From contig CAVXCV010000002.1 of the NCBI GenBank assembly GCA_963760405.1, positions 558,001 through 622,000 of the forward strand: a stretch of 64,000 bases of DNA, given 5' to 3'. This document shows, one piece after another, positions 42,310-51,454 of this stretch. Position numbers and translations under genes: made by a program. Each line of letters begins with the position of its first letter. The stretch's first letter is position 1. The notes beneath the pieces are model-generated. The model saw nothing but the letters and a program-made list of their open reading frames with translations. It made no database searches and was not told the DNA's origin. This DNA comes from RYN-230 sp963760405 (GTDB taxonomy: Bacteria; Actinomycetota; Actinomycetes; Streptosporangiales; Streptosporangiaceae).

Positions 42310-43485
42310 ATGAAAGTAGCCGTCGTCAAGGAAACCGCGCCCGGCGAGCGGCGGGTTGCCCTCGTGCCGGAGATGCTGGCCCGGCTGCAGGGCGCCGGGC
42401 TTGAGGTACTCGTCGAGTCCGGAGCAGGGGATGCCGCCTGGCTCGCGGATGGGGCCTACGCGGGGGCGGGCGCGACCGTGGTGAGCCGCGATGAACTGCT
42501 GGCTGACGCGGACCTGATCCTCACCGTCGGGCGGCCGGACGAGCAGATCCTGGCGGGCCTGCGCCGTGGCCAGGCGATCCTGGGCATGCTCAACCCGCTG
42601 GCCGACCCGGCCCTGGCCGCGCGGCTCGCGGCCCAGGGGGTCACCGCGATCAGCCTGGACGGGCTGCCCCGGACGCTGCCCAAGGCCCAGGGCATGGATG
42701 CGCTGACGTCGCAGGCCAACGTGGCCGGCGATAAGGCGGTGCTAGTAGCGGCGGCGGCGTTCGGGCGGTTCTTCCCGATGCTGATCACCGCGGCGGGCAC
42801 CGCCCGGCCGGCGAAGGTGCTCGTGCTGGGGACCGGAGTGGCCGGCCTGCAGGCGATCGGGACCGCGCGGCGGCTCGGCGCCGTGGTGTCCGCCTACGAC
42901 GTGCGGCCGCAGACCAGGACCGAGGTGGAATCACTCGGCGGCGTGTTCATCGAGCTCACCTCGGTGAGCAGCGCCGCGGGCGAAGGCGGCTACGCACGAG
43001 CCCTCACCGATGAGGAGCGGCAGGCGCAGCAGGCCGAACTGGCCGGGCATATCGCGCGGCACGACGTGGTCATCACGACGGCCCAGGTGCCCGGGCGCAA
43101 GCCACCGCAGCTGATCAGCGACGACGCGGTCAAGGCGATGACCGCGGGATCGGTCGTGGTGGACATGGCGGCCGGCCCGCTCGGCGGCAACGTCGCGGGC
43201 TCGGTGCCGGACGAGACGATCGTCACGGAGAGCGGGGTCACCGTCATCGGCGCGGGCAACCTGGCCGCCACCGTGCCCGGCGCCGCATCCGCCGCCCTGG
43301 CCCGGAACATCAGCGCGCTGCTGCTGCACCTGGTGGCCGGCGGAGCGCTGGCCATCGACCCTGACGACGAGATCCAGGCCGGAGTGGTCATTACCCACGA
43401 CGGCGCGGTGATCCACGCCGCGACCGCTGCCCTGCTGCCCGGAGCCGAATCCGGCGCTGACGCACCCGGAGGTGCGACCCCGTGA
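42310..43485 (+). CDS. pntAA: NAD(P) transhydrogenase subunit alpha part 1
   Basis: The NAD(H)-binding subunit starts MKVAVVKETAPGERRVALVPEMLARLQGAG and contains LPRTLPKAQGMDALTSQANVAGDKAVLVAA (the RQD/mobile region partner), the Rossmann motif VLVLGTGVAGLQAIGTARRLGAVVSAYDVRPQTRTEVESLGG, and VDMAAGPLGGNVAGSVP. At 391 residues it is the split-alpha form with separate pntAB. Together with PntAB and PntB it couples proton flow to NADPH formation. It overlaps pntAB by 4 bp (GTGA). GAGG lies ahead of ATG 42310. Confidence 0.96.
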   Translation: MKVAVVKETAPGERRVALVPEMLARLQGAGLEVLVESGAGDAAWLADGAYAGAGATVVSRDELLADADLILTVGRPDEQILAGLRRGQAILGMLNPLADPALAARLAAQGVTAISLDGLPRTLPKAQGMDALTSQANVAGDKAVLVAAAAFGRFFPMLITAAGTARPAKVLVLGTGVAGLQAIGTARRLGAVVSAYDVRPQTRTEVESLGGVFIELTSVSSAAGEGGYARALTDEERQAQQAELAGHIARHDVVITTAQVPGRKPPQLISDDAVKAMTAGSVVVDMAAGPLGGNVAGSVPDETIVTESGVTVIGAGNLAATVPGAASAALARNISALLLHLVAGGALAIDPDDEIQAGVVITHDGAVIHAATAALLPGAESGADAPGGATP

Positions 43486-43927
43486 CACCCCAACTGCTCA
43501 CTGACATAACGATCTTCGCGCTCGCCCTGCTGGTGGGCTTCGAGGTCATCAGCAAGGTGCCGGCCACCCTGCATACCCCGCTGATGTCGGCGGCCAACTC
43601 GATCCACGGCATCGTGCTGGCCGGCGCCATGCTCATCGCGGTGACCGCGGACAACACGCTGGGCTACATCCTGGCCTTCGTGGCCTGCGCGTTCGCGGCC
43701 ATGAACGTGGTCGGCGGGTACGTGGTCACCGGCCGGATGCTCAAGATGTTCCGCCGGGTGCGCACCCCCGGCTGGCCAGCGCTGTACCGGCCGCTGCGGC
43801 AGCAGCCAGCGCCGCCGCGCCGGCCAGCGGCCCGGCCATCCCGGGTTCAGCCAACGGCGCTGCGGCCAACGGCAGCGGGCCGGGAGCCGCCGCGCCGGCC
43901 GGGCATGGACAGGACGGACAGGCATGA
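43482..43927 (+). pseudogene. pntAB: NAD(P) transhydrogenase subunit alpha part 2, frameshifted near its C-terminus
   Basis: The membrane segment of the alpha subunit starts (GTG) TPQLLTDITIFALALLVGFEVISKVPATLHTPLMSAANSIHGIVLAGAMLIA...GYVVTGRMLKMFRR, with three to four membrane helices, all in frame. At the CCCCC run 43765-43769 the frame is lost. Reading on in frame would run into pntB as Arg/Pro-rich nonsense. If one C is restored, a typical Ala/Gly tail (ASGPAIPGSANGAAANGSGPG) ends in TGA at 43925-43927, overlapping the pntB ATG as ATGA. A homopolymer length error is the simplest explanation. The function is probably intact. Confidence 0.85.
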
Positions 43928-45323
43928 GCACCTTCGACTGGATCACCCAGCTGCTCTACGTGGCGGCGGCGACCTGCTTCGTGCTGGGCCTGCACCTGAT
44001 GAACTCCCCGGCCTCGGCCCGGCGCGGCAACCAGGTATCCACCGCGGGCATGATTCTCGCCGTGGCGACCACGCTGGCGCTGGTCGCCCACGCGGGCACG
44101 GTCAGTACCACCGGCTGGATCGTGATGATCGCCGGCACGCTGCTCGGCGGCGGGGCCTGTACGCGGCCCGCACGATCGAGATGACCGCCATGCCGCAGCT
44201 GGTCAGCATCTTCAACGCGGTCGGCGGCGGTGCGGCCGCCCTGGTCGGGATCCACGATTACGTCCGGCTCGCCTCGGGGGGCATCGCCGAGTCGACCACG
44301 ATCTTCACGATCCTTGACGTGCTCATCGGCGCGGTCACCTTCTCCGGCTCGATCATCGCCGCCGGGAAGCTGCAGGGGCTCATCGACGGGTCGCCGATCA
44401 CCTTCCCCGGATCGCGGGCGGTCAACATCGGCACGGCGCTAGTGGCCATCGGCGGCTCGATCTACATGATCGTCACGCCCAGCGTGCCGGTCCTGATCGT
44501 CATCATCCTGGCCGCGCTGGCCTTCGGCGTGACGATGGTGCTGCCGATCGGCGGCGCGGACATGCCGGTGGTCATCTCGCTGCTGAACGCGTTCACCGGC
44601 ACCGCGGTGGCCATGGCCGGCTTCGTCATCGGCAACTGGGCGCTGATCATCGCCGGGGCCCTGGTCGGCGCCTCCGGTGGCATCCTCACCAAACTGATGG
44701 CCGACGCCATGAACCGGTCGATCCGCAACATCATCGTGGGCGGCTTCGGGACCGGCGACAACGGCCCGGCGATCGCGGGCCCAGGCGGGGACGTGCGGTC
44801 CATCGCCGCCGACGATGCGGCCATCCAGCTGGCTTACGCGCAGAAGGTGATCATCGTGCCGGGCTACGGCCTGGCCGCGGCGCAGGCCCAGCACCAGGTG
44901 GCCGAGCTGGCAGCGCTGCTGGAGGAGCGCGGGGTCGAGGTCAGCTACGCCATCCACCCGGTGGCCGGCCGGATGCCCGGTCACATGAACGTCCTGCTCG
45001 CCGAGGCCAACGTGCCCTACCCGCAGCTCAAGGAGATGGACGAGGTCAACCCGGAGTTCGCGCGGACCGACGTGGCGCTGGTGATCGGCGCGAACGATGT
45101 GACCAACCCGGCCGCACGCCGGCCCGGCAACCCGGTCTCCGGCATGCCCATCCTGGACGTGGACCACGCCAAGAGCATCATCGTGATCAAGCGGTCGATG
45201 GGCCACGGCTACGCCGGGATCGACAACGAGCTGTATGTGGACCCGAAGACCAGCATGTTCTTTGCTGACGCCAAGTCCGCCCTAACCGACCTGACCGCTG
45301 CGGTCAAGACGCTCGTCGGCTGA
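43924..45323 (+). pseudogene. pntB: NAD(P) transhydrogenase subunit beta, one frameshift
   Basis: The N-terminal part is MSTFDWITQLLYVAAATCFVLGLHLMNSPASARRGNQVSTAGMILAVATTLALV...WIVMIAGTLLGGG in frame. Near 44145-44157 (GGCGGCGGGG) the frame slips, equal to a loss of one or four bases. The rest continues as GLYAARTIEMTAMPQLVSIFNAVGGGAAALVGI to the end. The NADP(H)-binding domain III is complete (VPGYGLAAAQAQHQVAELAALLEERGVEVSYAIHPVAGRMPGHMNVLLAEANV, VIGANDVTNPAA, IIVIKRSMGHGYAGIDNELYVDPKTSMFFADAK). The beta subunit binds NADP(H) and forms most of the proton channel. The break probably reflects sequence error, since everything else is conserved. Confidence 0.9.
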
Positions 45324-45368
45324 CCCGGGGCCGGCCCTGACCCTGCCCTCTGGTCAGCCCGGCCCGGG
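45324..45368. terminator. Bidirectional terminator between pntB and the flavoprotein gene
   Basis: CCCGGGGCCGGCCCTGACC (45324-45342) can pair with GGTCAGCCCGGCCCGGG (45352-45368) with a single bulge, around a 9-nt loop. It begins at the pntB stop and contains the stop of the convergent flavoprotein gene, so one stem serves both strands. Confidence 0.7.
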
Positions 45369-45908
45369 GCGCCCGAGTGCCGCGTACATGCTGGTCAGCT
45401 CGGCCCGCAGGTCCGGCCAGGGGAAGCCGGGTGAGTTCCCGCTCACCGGCGGCAGCCGGGCTGGATCGAGGATGATCCTTATCCCCCACTGCCGCAGTTC
45501 GGCGATGTTGCGCTGGAACGCCGGGTGCCGGGCCAGCGCGGTGTTCGGCCAGGGCACCGCGATGATCGGTAGGCCCAGCCCGACCGCCTCGTTGAGCAGG
45601 CCGAGCGCGAGCGTGTCACTGATCCCCTGGGCCAGCTTGTTGATCGTGTTGAAGGTGGCCGGCGCGATCACGAACGCGTCCGCCGGCGGCAGCACGTCGG
45701 GGTCGGCCGGGTCCTTGTACCGCGTCCGGACCGGGTGCCCGGTCAGCTCGACCAGCTGCGCGACATCCAGGAACTTGGCCCCATCGGGCGTGGTGATCAC
45801 GCAGACGTCCCAGCCCAGCTGCTGGGCGAACGAGACGAACCCGGCCAGCTGCGCAGCCGGGCTGCCGCCGGACGCGACCACGTACAGGACAGGCTGCTCC
45901 GCCGCCAT
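45354..45908 (-). CDS. HFCD-family flavoprotein
   Basis: The 184-residue protein starts MAAEQPVLYVVASGGSPAAQLAGFVSFAQQLGWDVCVITTPDGAKFLDVAQLVELTGHPV. It has APATFNTINKLAQGISDTLALGLLNEAVGLGLPIIAVPWPNTALARHPAFQRNIAELRQWGIRII, the phosphopantothenoylcysteine decarboxylase/EpiD-type flavoprotein pattern. The family ranges from CoA biosynthesis (Dfp) to oxidative decarboxylation of peptide Cys. The lone flavoprotein domain without the Dfp ligase half leaves the substrate unknown. ATG 45908 with AGGAGGT upstream. The region ahead (45950-46070) carries GGCCAGCCCGCGCACAGCC-type repeats. Confidence 0.85.
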   Translation of the reverse strand: MAAEQPVLYVVASGGSPAAQLAGFVSFAQQLGWDVCVITTPDGAKFLDVAQLVELTGHPVRTRYKDPADPDVLPPADAFVIAPATFNTINKLAQGISDTLALGLLNEAVGLGLPIIAVPWPNTALARHPAFQRNIAELRQWGIRIILDPARLPPVSGNSPGFPWPDLRAELTSMYAALGRPGPG

Positions 45909-46086
45909 GAGAACCTCCTGCGCGTCCGGGCCGGGATGCAGCCACGATAGGCGGCCCCACCGCGGCCACCCCGGCCAGCCCGCGCACAGCCACTCCGGCC
46001 AGCCCGGCACCCCGGCCAGCCGCGCACGGCCACCGCGGCCAGCCCGCGCACAGCCACTCCGCGGCAGGCACGCGCACAATGGGGTG

Positions 46087-47037
46087 ATGAGCACTGTGGA
46101 TGCGGATGTGGAAGTCCCGGGCGAGGCCGGGCCGACGGGAGCGGGGCAGCCGGAGCTCACCGCGGCGCGGGTGGCGCGGGTCGGCGACATCGAGGTGCGG
46201 CGGCTGCTGCCGCTGCGCCGCCGGCGCAGCGTGGGTGCCTGGTGCTTCGTGGACCATTACGGCCCGACGTCGGTGGATGGCGTGGCCGGGATGCAGGTGC
46301 CGCCGCACCCGCACATCGGGCTGCAGACCGTCACCTGGCTCCTGGACGGCACCGTGCTGCACCGGGACAGCCTGGGCAGCGCCCAGCTGATCCGGCCGGG
46401 GCAGCTCAACCTGATGACGGCCGGGCACGGGATCGCACACTCCGAGGAGTCACCCGACGGGCACGATCCGGGCCTGCACGGGGTCCAGCTCTGGCTGGCG
46501 CTCCCCGGCCCGGCCCGGCAGGCCGCCCCGGATTTTGAGCACCATGCGGAGCTGCCCACGTCCGGCCTGGCCGGGTTCGAGATCACCGTGTTCGCTGGGT
46601 CATTGGCTGGGGCGCAGTCGCCGGCCCGGGTGTTCTCGGAAGTGACCGGGGCGCAGGTCCGGGCCCGGCGGGACACTTCCGGGCGGCTGACCCTCGCGCC
46701 CGGCCATGAGCACGTGGTGTTCACCGCGGCCGGATCGGTCCAGGCGGACGGGGTCGATGTGGCTCTGGGCCAGCTGCTCTACCTCGGCACCGGGCGGGAC
46801 AGCGTCGAGCTGGCGGCGGCCGAGGGCAGCGTGGCGTTCCTGCTCGGCGGGGAGCCGCTGGGCGAGCCGCTGCTCATGTGGTGGAACTTTGTCGGGCGCA
46901 CCCCGGAGGACATTATCGAGGCGGCCCGGGACTGGGCCCAGGGCACTCGGTTCGGGACGGTGGCCGGGTACCGGGGCGCGCCGCTGGCTGCCCCGCCGCT
47001 GGACGTGGTGCGGCTGGCCCGCCGGGAGCCGCGCTGA
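46087..47037 (+). CDS. Pirin family protein
   Basis: This bicupin has the pirin N-domain marks: VRRLLPLRRRRSVGAWCFVDHYGP, PPHPHIGLQTVTWLLDGTVLHRDSLG, LIRPGQLNLMTAGHGIAHSEES (the three His and one Glu metal ligands) and GVQLWLALPGPARQ. A C-terminal cupin with FTAAGSVQADGVDVALGQLLYLGTG and GGEPLGEPLLMWWNFVGRTPEDI follows. Some pirins are quercetin dioxygenases; others act on transcription or pyruvate metabolism. The reaction here is unknown. At 316 residues it is of normal length. ATG 46087; its mRNA may start close by. Confidence 0.93.
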   Translation: MSTVDADVEVPGEAGPTGAGQPELTAARVARVGDIEVRRLLPLRRRRSVGAWCFVDHYGPTSVDGVAGMQVPPHPHIGLQTVTWLLDGTVLHRDSLGSAQLIRPGQLNLMTAGHGIAHSEESPDGHDPGLHGVQLWLALPGPARQAAPDFEHHAELPTSGLAGFEITVFAGSLAGAQSPARVFSEVTGAQVRARRDTSGRLTLAPGHEHVVFTAAGSVQADGVDVALGQLLYLGTGRDSVELAAAEGSVAFLLGGEPLGEPLLMWWNFVGRTPEDIIEAARDWAQGTRFGTVAGYRGAPLAAPPLDVVRLARREPR

Positions 47038-47104
47038 GCCACCGCGGGCCGCGGCGGCCAGCTACCAGGGCCAGCCACCAGGGCCAGCCACCGAGACCGG
47101 CCCG

Positions 47105-47121
47105 TGGCCAGCTGCTGGCCA
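47105..47121. terminator. Small hairpin between pirin and CBS-BON genes
   Basis: TGGCCAG-CTG-... pairs with CTGGCCA (47105-47111 with 47115-47121), between two convergent stops at 47037 and 47140. Repeated GGGCCAGCCACCA units just before it weaken certainty. Confidence 0.35.
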
Positions 47122-47139
47122 GGCCAACCGGGCCGGCGC

Positions 47140-47841
47140 TCAGGTGCTGACCAGGCCGGGCCGGACTGGCAGCCAGGTATCGTCTACCGCGAAGGTGAGG
47201 GTGCTGCGCACGTCCGCCACCCCGTCCACGGACCGGGTCATCCGGACCGCGAGCGGGATCATGGTCTTGAGCTCGACCTCGCCGGCGAGGGTCACCAGGC
47301 CGGCCATGACGCTCACCCGGACCAGGGCCGGGTTCGTGCCGAGGTAGCGGGTGAACACGTCCTGGATGATCTCGTACTGAATGTCCGCGTCGGACCGCAG
47401 GAAGACCCGGACCAGATCGCCCCGGCTGACGATCCCGGCCAGGTGGCCGCCGGGGTCCAGTACCGGCAGCTGCCGGACCCCGGCGCGGTCCATGGCCCGG
47501 GCTGCCGCGGCCACGGACGCCTCCGGGGTGATCACCGCAGCGGGTGCCCGCATCAGGTCCGCGGCCCGGTATGTGCTGGCGGCCCGCTGGAATCTGCCCC
47601 ACCGGGGCGCGCCATCCCGGCGCCCCGGCCACCGCCCGGCCCGCGGGCCAGCCCCGATCCTGACCACTGATTGGACGTCCGCCGCACTGATCATCCCGGC
47701 GAGACGGCCGGATGAGTCCAGCACGGGCAGCCGGCTCACGCCCCAGCTGGTCATGGTGGCGGCTACCTCGCGCAGCGAAGTACTCTCCGTGACGGCCAGC
47801 ACGTGCAGGGTCATCACATCACGCACCTTGCGGTAAGACAT
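47140..47841 (-). CDS. CBS-pair and BON domain protein
   Basis: The 233-residue protein has two CBS motifs: VRDVMTLHVLAVTESTSLREVAATMTSWGVSRLPVLDSSGRLAGMISAADV (about 7-58) and ADLMRAPAAVITPEASVAAAARAMDRAGVRQLPVLDPGGHLAGIVSRGDLVRVFLRSD (about 95-150). A BON domain follows (IQDVFTRYLGTNPALVRVSVMAGLVTLAGEVELKTMIPLAVRMTRSVDGVADVRSTLTF). CBS pairs bind adenosyl ligands; BON domains touch phospholipid or other macromolecules. The arrangement is common in actinobacterial stress or dormancy regulons, which fits the nearby Usp and Rv1733c-like genes. Confidence 0.92.
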   Translation of the reverse strand: MSYRKVRDVMTLHVLAVTESTSLREVAATMTSWGVSRLPVLDSSGRLAGMISAADVQSVVRIGAGPRAGRWPGRRDGAPRWGRFQRAASTYRAADLMRAPAAVITPEASVAAAARAMDRAGVRQLPVLDPGGHLAGIVSRGDLVRVFLRSDADIQYEIIQDVFTRYLGTNPALVRVSVMAGLVTLAGEVELKTMIPLAVRMTRSVDGVADVRSTLTFAVDDTWLPVRPGLVST

Positions 47842-48130
47842 CGGCCCTCCTTCGGATACGCCTGGTCAAAGCTGACCGCAGTGACCGCGGCCGGCCTAGG
47901 GCCGAACTTCCCGGCCCCAGGCCGGCCAAAGTCCCTTGCTGCGGCGGGCCGGCCGGCCCGCCGCCACCCAGCCCGGCCCGGTGACGCCTCACCCCGGGAT
48001 TAGCACGACCGGGATTGGCACTGTCGCAATGGGTGCGAAACGGCGAAGATAGGAAGCTGGTACCGCGGCACTGGATACGACGAGTGATCGCCTAGTAGCG
48101 CGGGCCCGCTGGGCCGGGCCTGCGAAGGAG

Positions 48131-48643
48131 GTGCCCGCACTGAACACCGCACTCAACTCTGCAGTGAACCGTGCCCCGAACCGGACGACAGTGCTGCCCC
48201 GCATCGTGGTGGGCGTGGGGGGATCAGCTGGCTCATTCGCCGCGCTGCGCTGGGCCTTGCGCGAGGCAGGGTTGCGCCGGGCGCTCCTGCAGGTGGTAAG
48301 GGCCTGGGAGGACCCGACGAAACGGGTGGCCCCGTACGCCCCCGGGGCCAGCCAAGGCAGCGCCCAGGAAGACCGGCGGGCGGAGGTCGCCCGGCTGGAG
48401 GAAGCCGCGCGGTCGGCGGTTGACCCGGCGCCGCCGGTCCCGGCGGCCGTGCAGACCGGCGAAGGGCTGGCCGCCCGGGTCCTGCTGGACCACGCCGCGG
48501 GCGCGGAACTGCTGGTGCTGGGCAGCGCCAGCAACAGTGCTCCGGATGCCATCGGGCCGGTGGCCCGGGCCTGCCTGCGCAATGCACCATGCCCCGTGGT
48601 CGTAGTCAGCGCCGCGATGGCGGGGGTCCCGGCCATCGCGTAA
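48131..48643 (+). CDS. Universal stress protein (UspA family)
   Basis: A single Usp domain: VVGVGGSAGSFAALRWALREAGLRRALLQVVRAW, and the ATP-loop VLGSASNSAPDAIGPVARACLRNAPCPVVVVSA (GxxG-9-G/S-type). The start is doubtful. AAGGAG lies directly against the GTG at 48131, too close for use. The CTG at 48140 (leading to NTALNS) has ideal 9-bp spacing and would be a rare CTG start. An internal GTG near 48164 is another option. The gene sits beside a CBS-BON gene and an Rv1733c-like gene, typical of hypoxia/stationary-phase gene groups. Confidence 0.85.
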   Translation: MPALNTALNSAVNRAPNRTTVLPRIVVGVGGSAGSFAALRWALREAGLRRALLQVVRAWEDPTKRVAPYAPGASQGSAQEDRRAEVARLEEAARSAVDPAPPVPAAVQTGEGLAARVLLDHAAGAELLVLGSASNSAPDAIGPVARACLRNAPCPVVVVSAAMAGVPAIA

Positions 48644-48673
48644 GGGCTGGCCGGGCGCCCTGAAGCACACGGA

Positions 48674-49282
48674 TCAGCGCAGGCTGGTCCAGCGCGGGCC
48701 GGTGGCCCGCCAGTCGGCGTCCCAGGCGGCTATCCGGCGCCGGTCCACCACACGGTGGGCGAGCCCGCCCACCGACAGCAGGACCAGCCCTACGAGGATG
48801 GGCGCACAGACCGAGGCGAGCACGCTCTGCCCGGTCACCTGATCGGGGCGCAGCGGCGGCTCGGTCAGCTGGCCGGAGGCGTCCACCCAGATCCGGACCG
48901 TGCTGCCCGCCCGGGCGCCGGGCAGCGCCGCGACGTCCCCGGTGCGCCTCGCCCCGTCCGGGGCGGTCCACTGGGCGCGCACCGTTGACAGCGCCACCCC
49001 GCCGTAGGAGAAGTCATCCGACGCGGCGGCGTTGACGAGCAGGACCGCGTGGACCTGATGCCAGGCCGCTCGCTGCCCCCGGGCCACCCGGAGGGCGAAC
49101 GCGCTGGCGTAGTACCCGGCGAGGAGCGCGGCCAGCGGGCCACAGGTCAGGAACACCGCGAGCAGCCCGCCGGCGATCCACGCTTCGACCCGGTCGGCCC
49201 GGCGCCGGAGCGGGTTGTCGTCTGGCCACAGCCCGCGCAGCCACCGGCGAGCCAGCGAGTCTGGTGCAGTAACTCGTCTCAT
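48674..49282 (-). CDS. Rv1733c-like membrane protein
   Basis: The 202-residue protein starts MRRVTAPDSLARRWLRGLWPDDNPLRRRADRVEAWI, has two transmembrane helices (about residues 38-62, GGLLAVFLTCGPLAALLAGYYASAFA, and about 154-178, VLASVCAPILVGLVLLSVGGLAH) and an outer domain with YGGVALSTVRAQWTAPDGARRTGDVAALPGARAGSTVRIWVDASGQLTEPPL between them. This matches the Rv1733c family of dormancy-linked membrane proteins, function unknown. ATG 49282 with GGAGGG upstream. It is on the opposite strand to, and convergent with, the Usp gene. Confidence 0.85.
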   Translation of the reverse strand: MRRVTAPDSLARRWLRGLWPDDNPLRRRADRVEAWIAGGLLAVFLTCGPLAALLAGYYASAFALRVARGQRAAWHQVHAVLLVNAAASDDFSYGGVALSTVRAQWTAPDGARRTGDVAALPGARAGSTVRIWVDASGQLTEPPLRPDQVTGQSVLASVCAPILVGLVLLSVGGLAHRVVDRRRIAAWDADWRATGPRWTSLR

Positions 49283-49445
49283 CCGCCCTCCCCCCGGCAA
49301 CCATCCGCCACCCCGGGCCGGCGCCCCAGAGGCTATCTGCCTGCCCGCAAGGGACTTTTGGCCCAGATCGCGACGGATGCCCGGCCGCGGCGGCCGCACC
49401 GGCCATCGGCAGCCGGAGCAGGGGAAGGAGCGCGGGTCCGGCGGG

Positions 49446-50336
49446 TCAGGCCTTGACCGCGCCGGTGAACCCGCCGACGAGATGCCGCTGGGCAAAGAGG
49501 AAGAAGCCCAGCGTGGGCAGCATGGACAGCGCGGTGAACGCGAGGATGCTCGCCGTGTTCTGCGCGTACTGAGTCTGGAAGTTGGCCACCGCCAGCGGCA
49601 GGGTGAAGCGCTGCGTGCTGGTGAACACCAGCAGCGGGAGCAGGTACTGGTTCCAGCTCTGCACAAAGGCCAGCACCGCGACCGTGACCAGCGCGGGCCG
49701 CGACAGCGGCAGCAGGATGCGCAGGAAGAACCGGAGCCGGGTGGCCCCATCCACCACGGCGGCGTCCTCGAGTTCGCCGGGAATGGCGCGCATGAACGGC
49801 CGCAGGATCACGATCGTGAGCGGAAGCGCGAACGCGGCCTCGGGCAACGCCACGCCGAACGGGTTGTCCAGCAGCCCGATCTTGTCCTCCATCAGGTACA
49901 GCGGCAGCGCCGCCGCGCCGATGGGGAACAGCAGCCCGACCGCGAACAGCAGGAACAGGCCCTCGCGCCCCTTGAACACGTAGCGGGAGAGCGCGAACGC
50001 GGCCGTTGAGCCGAACACCAGCACCAGCCCGGTGGCCACCGCCGCGATCAGGACACTGTTCTCCAGTGGCTGCCAGAACGCGGAGGAGGTGAGGATGACA
50101 GCGTAGTTGTGCAACACCCACGGGTGCGGCAGCCCGGTGGCCGCGTTATTGATCTGCGCGTTGGTCTTGAAGCCGTCCAGGAACACGAACAGCAACGGGA
50201 TCAGGATGATCCCGACCAGCAACAGCGCGACCAGGTAAGTGACCGGGATGAGCAGCGACTTCCGGCGCCGGGGCTGCTGCCGGAGCGGGCCGGGCCGGAC
50301 CTGGCGGGCTTGCGCCGTCGCGGACATCGGCGTCAC
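49446..50336 (-). CDS. Carbohydrate ABC transporter permease, MalG type
   Basis: The inner-membrane protein has six predicted helices and the permease EAA loop PGELEDAAVVDGATRLRFFLRILLPLSRPALVTVAVLAFVQSWNQYLLPLLVF, with the C-terminal MalG-like YAQNTASILAFTALSMLPTLGFFLFAQRHLVGGFTGAVKA. It pairs with the 50333-51313 permease and overlaps it by 4 bp. The binding protein is at 51455-52750. No ATPase is present in the operon; in actinobacteria a shared MsiK-type ATPase usually serves such transporters. Confidence 0.95.
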   Translation of the reverse strand: MTPMSATAQARQVRPGPLRQQPRRRKSLLIPVTYLVALLLVGIILIPLLFVFLDGFKTNAQINNAATGLPHPWVLHNYAVILTSSAFWQPLENSVLIAAVATGLVLVFGSTAAFALSRYVFKGREGLFLLFAVGLLFPIGAAALPLYLMEDKIGLLDNPFGVALPEAAFALPLTIVILRPFMRAIPGELEDAAVVDGATRLRFFLRILLPLSRPALVTVAVLAFVQSWNQYLLPLLVFTSTQRFTLPLAVANFQTQYAQNTASILAFTALSMLPTLGFFLFAQRHLVGGFTGAVKA

Positions 50337-51313
50337 CCTACCGCGCGGGTCAGGGCGCCGGCGGTGTCGCGGCGCAACACGAAGCGCTGGTACAGCAGCG
50401 CGAAGATGAAGCAGATGAGGAAGATGATCACGGCCACTGCGCTGCCGTAGCCGAACTCATTGCTCCGGAAACCCGCGAGCACGTCGTAGGTCACCATGGT
50501 GCTCGACGCGGCGGCCGGGCCGCCCCCGGTCATGATCCATACCTGGTCGAATACCTGGAGCGAGCCGATGATGGTCAGGAACAGCCAGACCCTGATCGTC
50601 GGGCCGAGCAGCGGCAGCGTGATGTGCCGGAGGGACCCCCACGCGGTGGCCCCGTCGAGGGAAGCTGCCTCGTGCAGTTCCCGGGGGATCCCCTGCAGGC
50701 CGGCCAGCAGCAGGATCATCGCGAAACCGAAGTACTGCCAGGTCAGCACGATGATCATGGTGTAGAGCACGAGATGGATATTGGCCAGCCAGAGCTGGAC
50801 CAGGCCGCCGAGGCCGATGCTCTTCAGCACCTGGTCGCTGAAACCACCTGGCTGGAGCAGCAACAGCCACATGACCGCCGTGGTAGCGGGCGGCAGGACG
50901 TAGGGCGCGAACGCGAGCGTGCGCAGGAAGCCCCGGCCGCGGATCGGGCGGTTCAGCAGCAGGGCCATGGCCAGGCCCAGCGGGAGCTGGATGACGATCG
51001 ACGCCACCACGATGATCAGGTTGTGCTCGAACGATTCCCGGAAGACCGGGTCCGTCAGTACGAGCCGGTAGTTGTACAGGCCCGCGAACGGGCCAAGCCC
51101 GCCGAAGCCGCTCCACCGGAACATGCCGTAGTAGGCGGCGACCACGATCGGCAGCAGCACGAAGCCGATGAACAGCAGCAGCGCCGGGCCCAGGAACAGG
51201 GTCAGCTCCAGCTTCCGGCGCAGCCCCGGCCCTGCCCGGCGGCCGCGCTCAGCCGGCCCGAACAGCAGTTGTTCCGGGTCGATGCTGACGTCCTCGCCGC
51301 GGGTTACCGCCAT
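50333..51313 (-). CDS. Carbohydrate ABC transporter permease, MalF type
   Basis: Six helices follow a cytoplasmic N-terminus. Helix 1 is LFLGPALLLFIGFVLLPIVVAAYYGMFRWSGFGG, and the EAA loop is GIPRELHEAASLDGATAWGSLRHITLPLLGPTIRVWLFLTIIGSLQVFDQVWIMTGGGPA. GGPA and the C-terminal FGYGSAVAVIIFLICFIFALLYQRF are typical of UgpA/LacF-like sugar permeases. I chose the ATG at 51313 (326 aa) with GGAGG 6 bp upstream. It lies 141 bp after the binding-protein gene. Confidence 0.95.
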   Translation of the reverse strand: MAVTRGEDVSIDPEQLLFGPAERGRRAGPGLRRKLELTLFLGPALLLFIGFVLLPIVVAAYYGMFRWSGFGGLGPFAGLYNYRLVLTDPVFRESFEHNLIIVVASIVIQLPLGLAMALLLNRPIRGRGFLRTLAFAPYVLPPATTAVMWLLLLQPGGFSDQVLKSIGLGGLVQLWLANIHLVLYTMIIVLTWQYFGFAMILLLAGLQGIPRELHEAASLDGATAWGSLRHITLPLLGPTIRVWLFLTIIGSLQVFDQVWIMTGGGPAAASSTMVTYDVLAGFRSNEFGYGSAVAVIIFLICFIFALLYQRFVLRRDTAGALTRAVG

Positions 51314-51454
51314 CCCAGCCTCCTCACCCAGCATCGCCTGGCCGCGCGTTACCTGCCCGGGCTACCTTCCCGCGGCCCGGCCGGGCACCGCGCGGTGGCC
51401 GGCCGGGGGCGGCACGACGGCTCCGGGCGCGCGGCCGCGCCGGAGCCGTAGCGT

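Noticed and set aside
43482..45323. Single 613-residue PntAB-PntB fusion protein
   Set aside because: The middle third is Arg/Pro-rich and unrelated to either protein. The correct pntAB tail and pntB start are found in other frames joined by an ATGA overlap.
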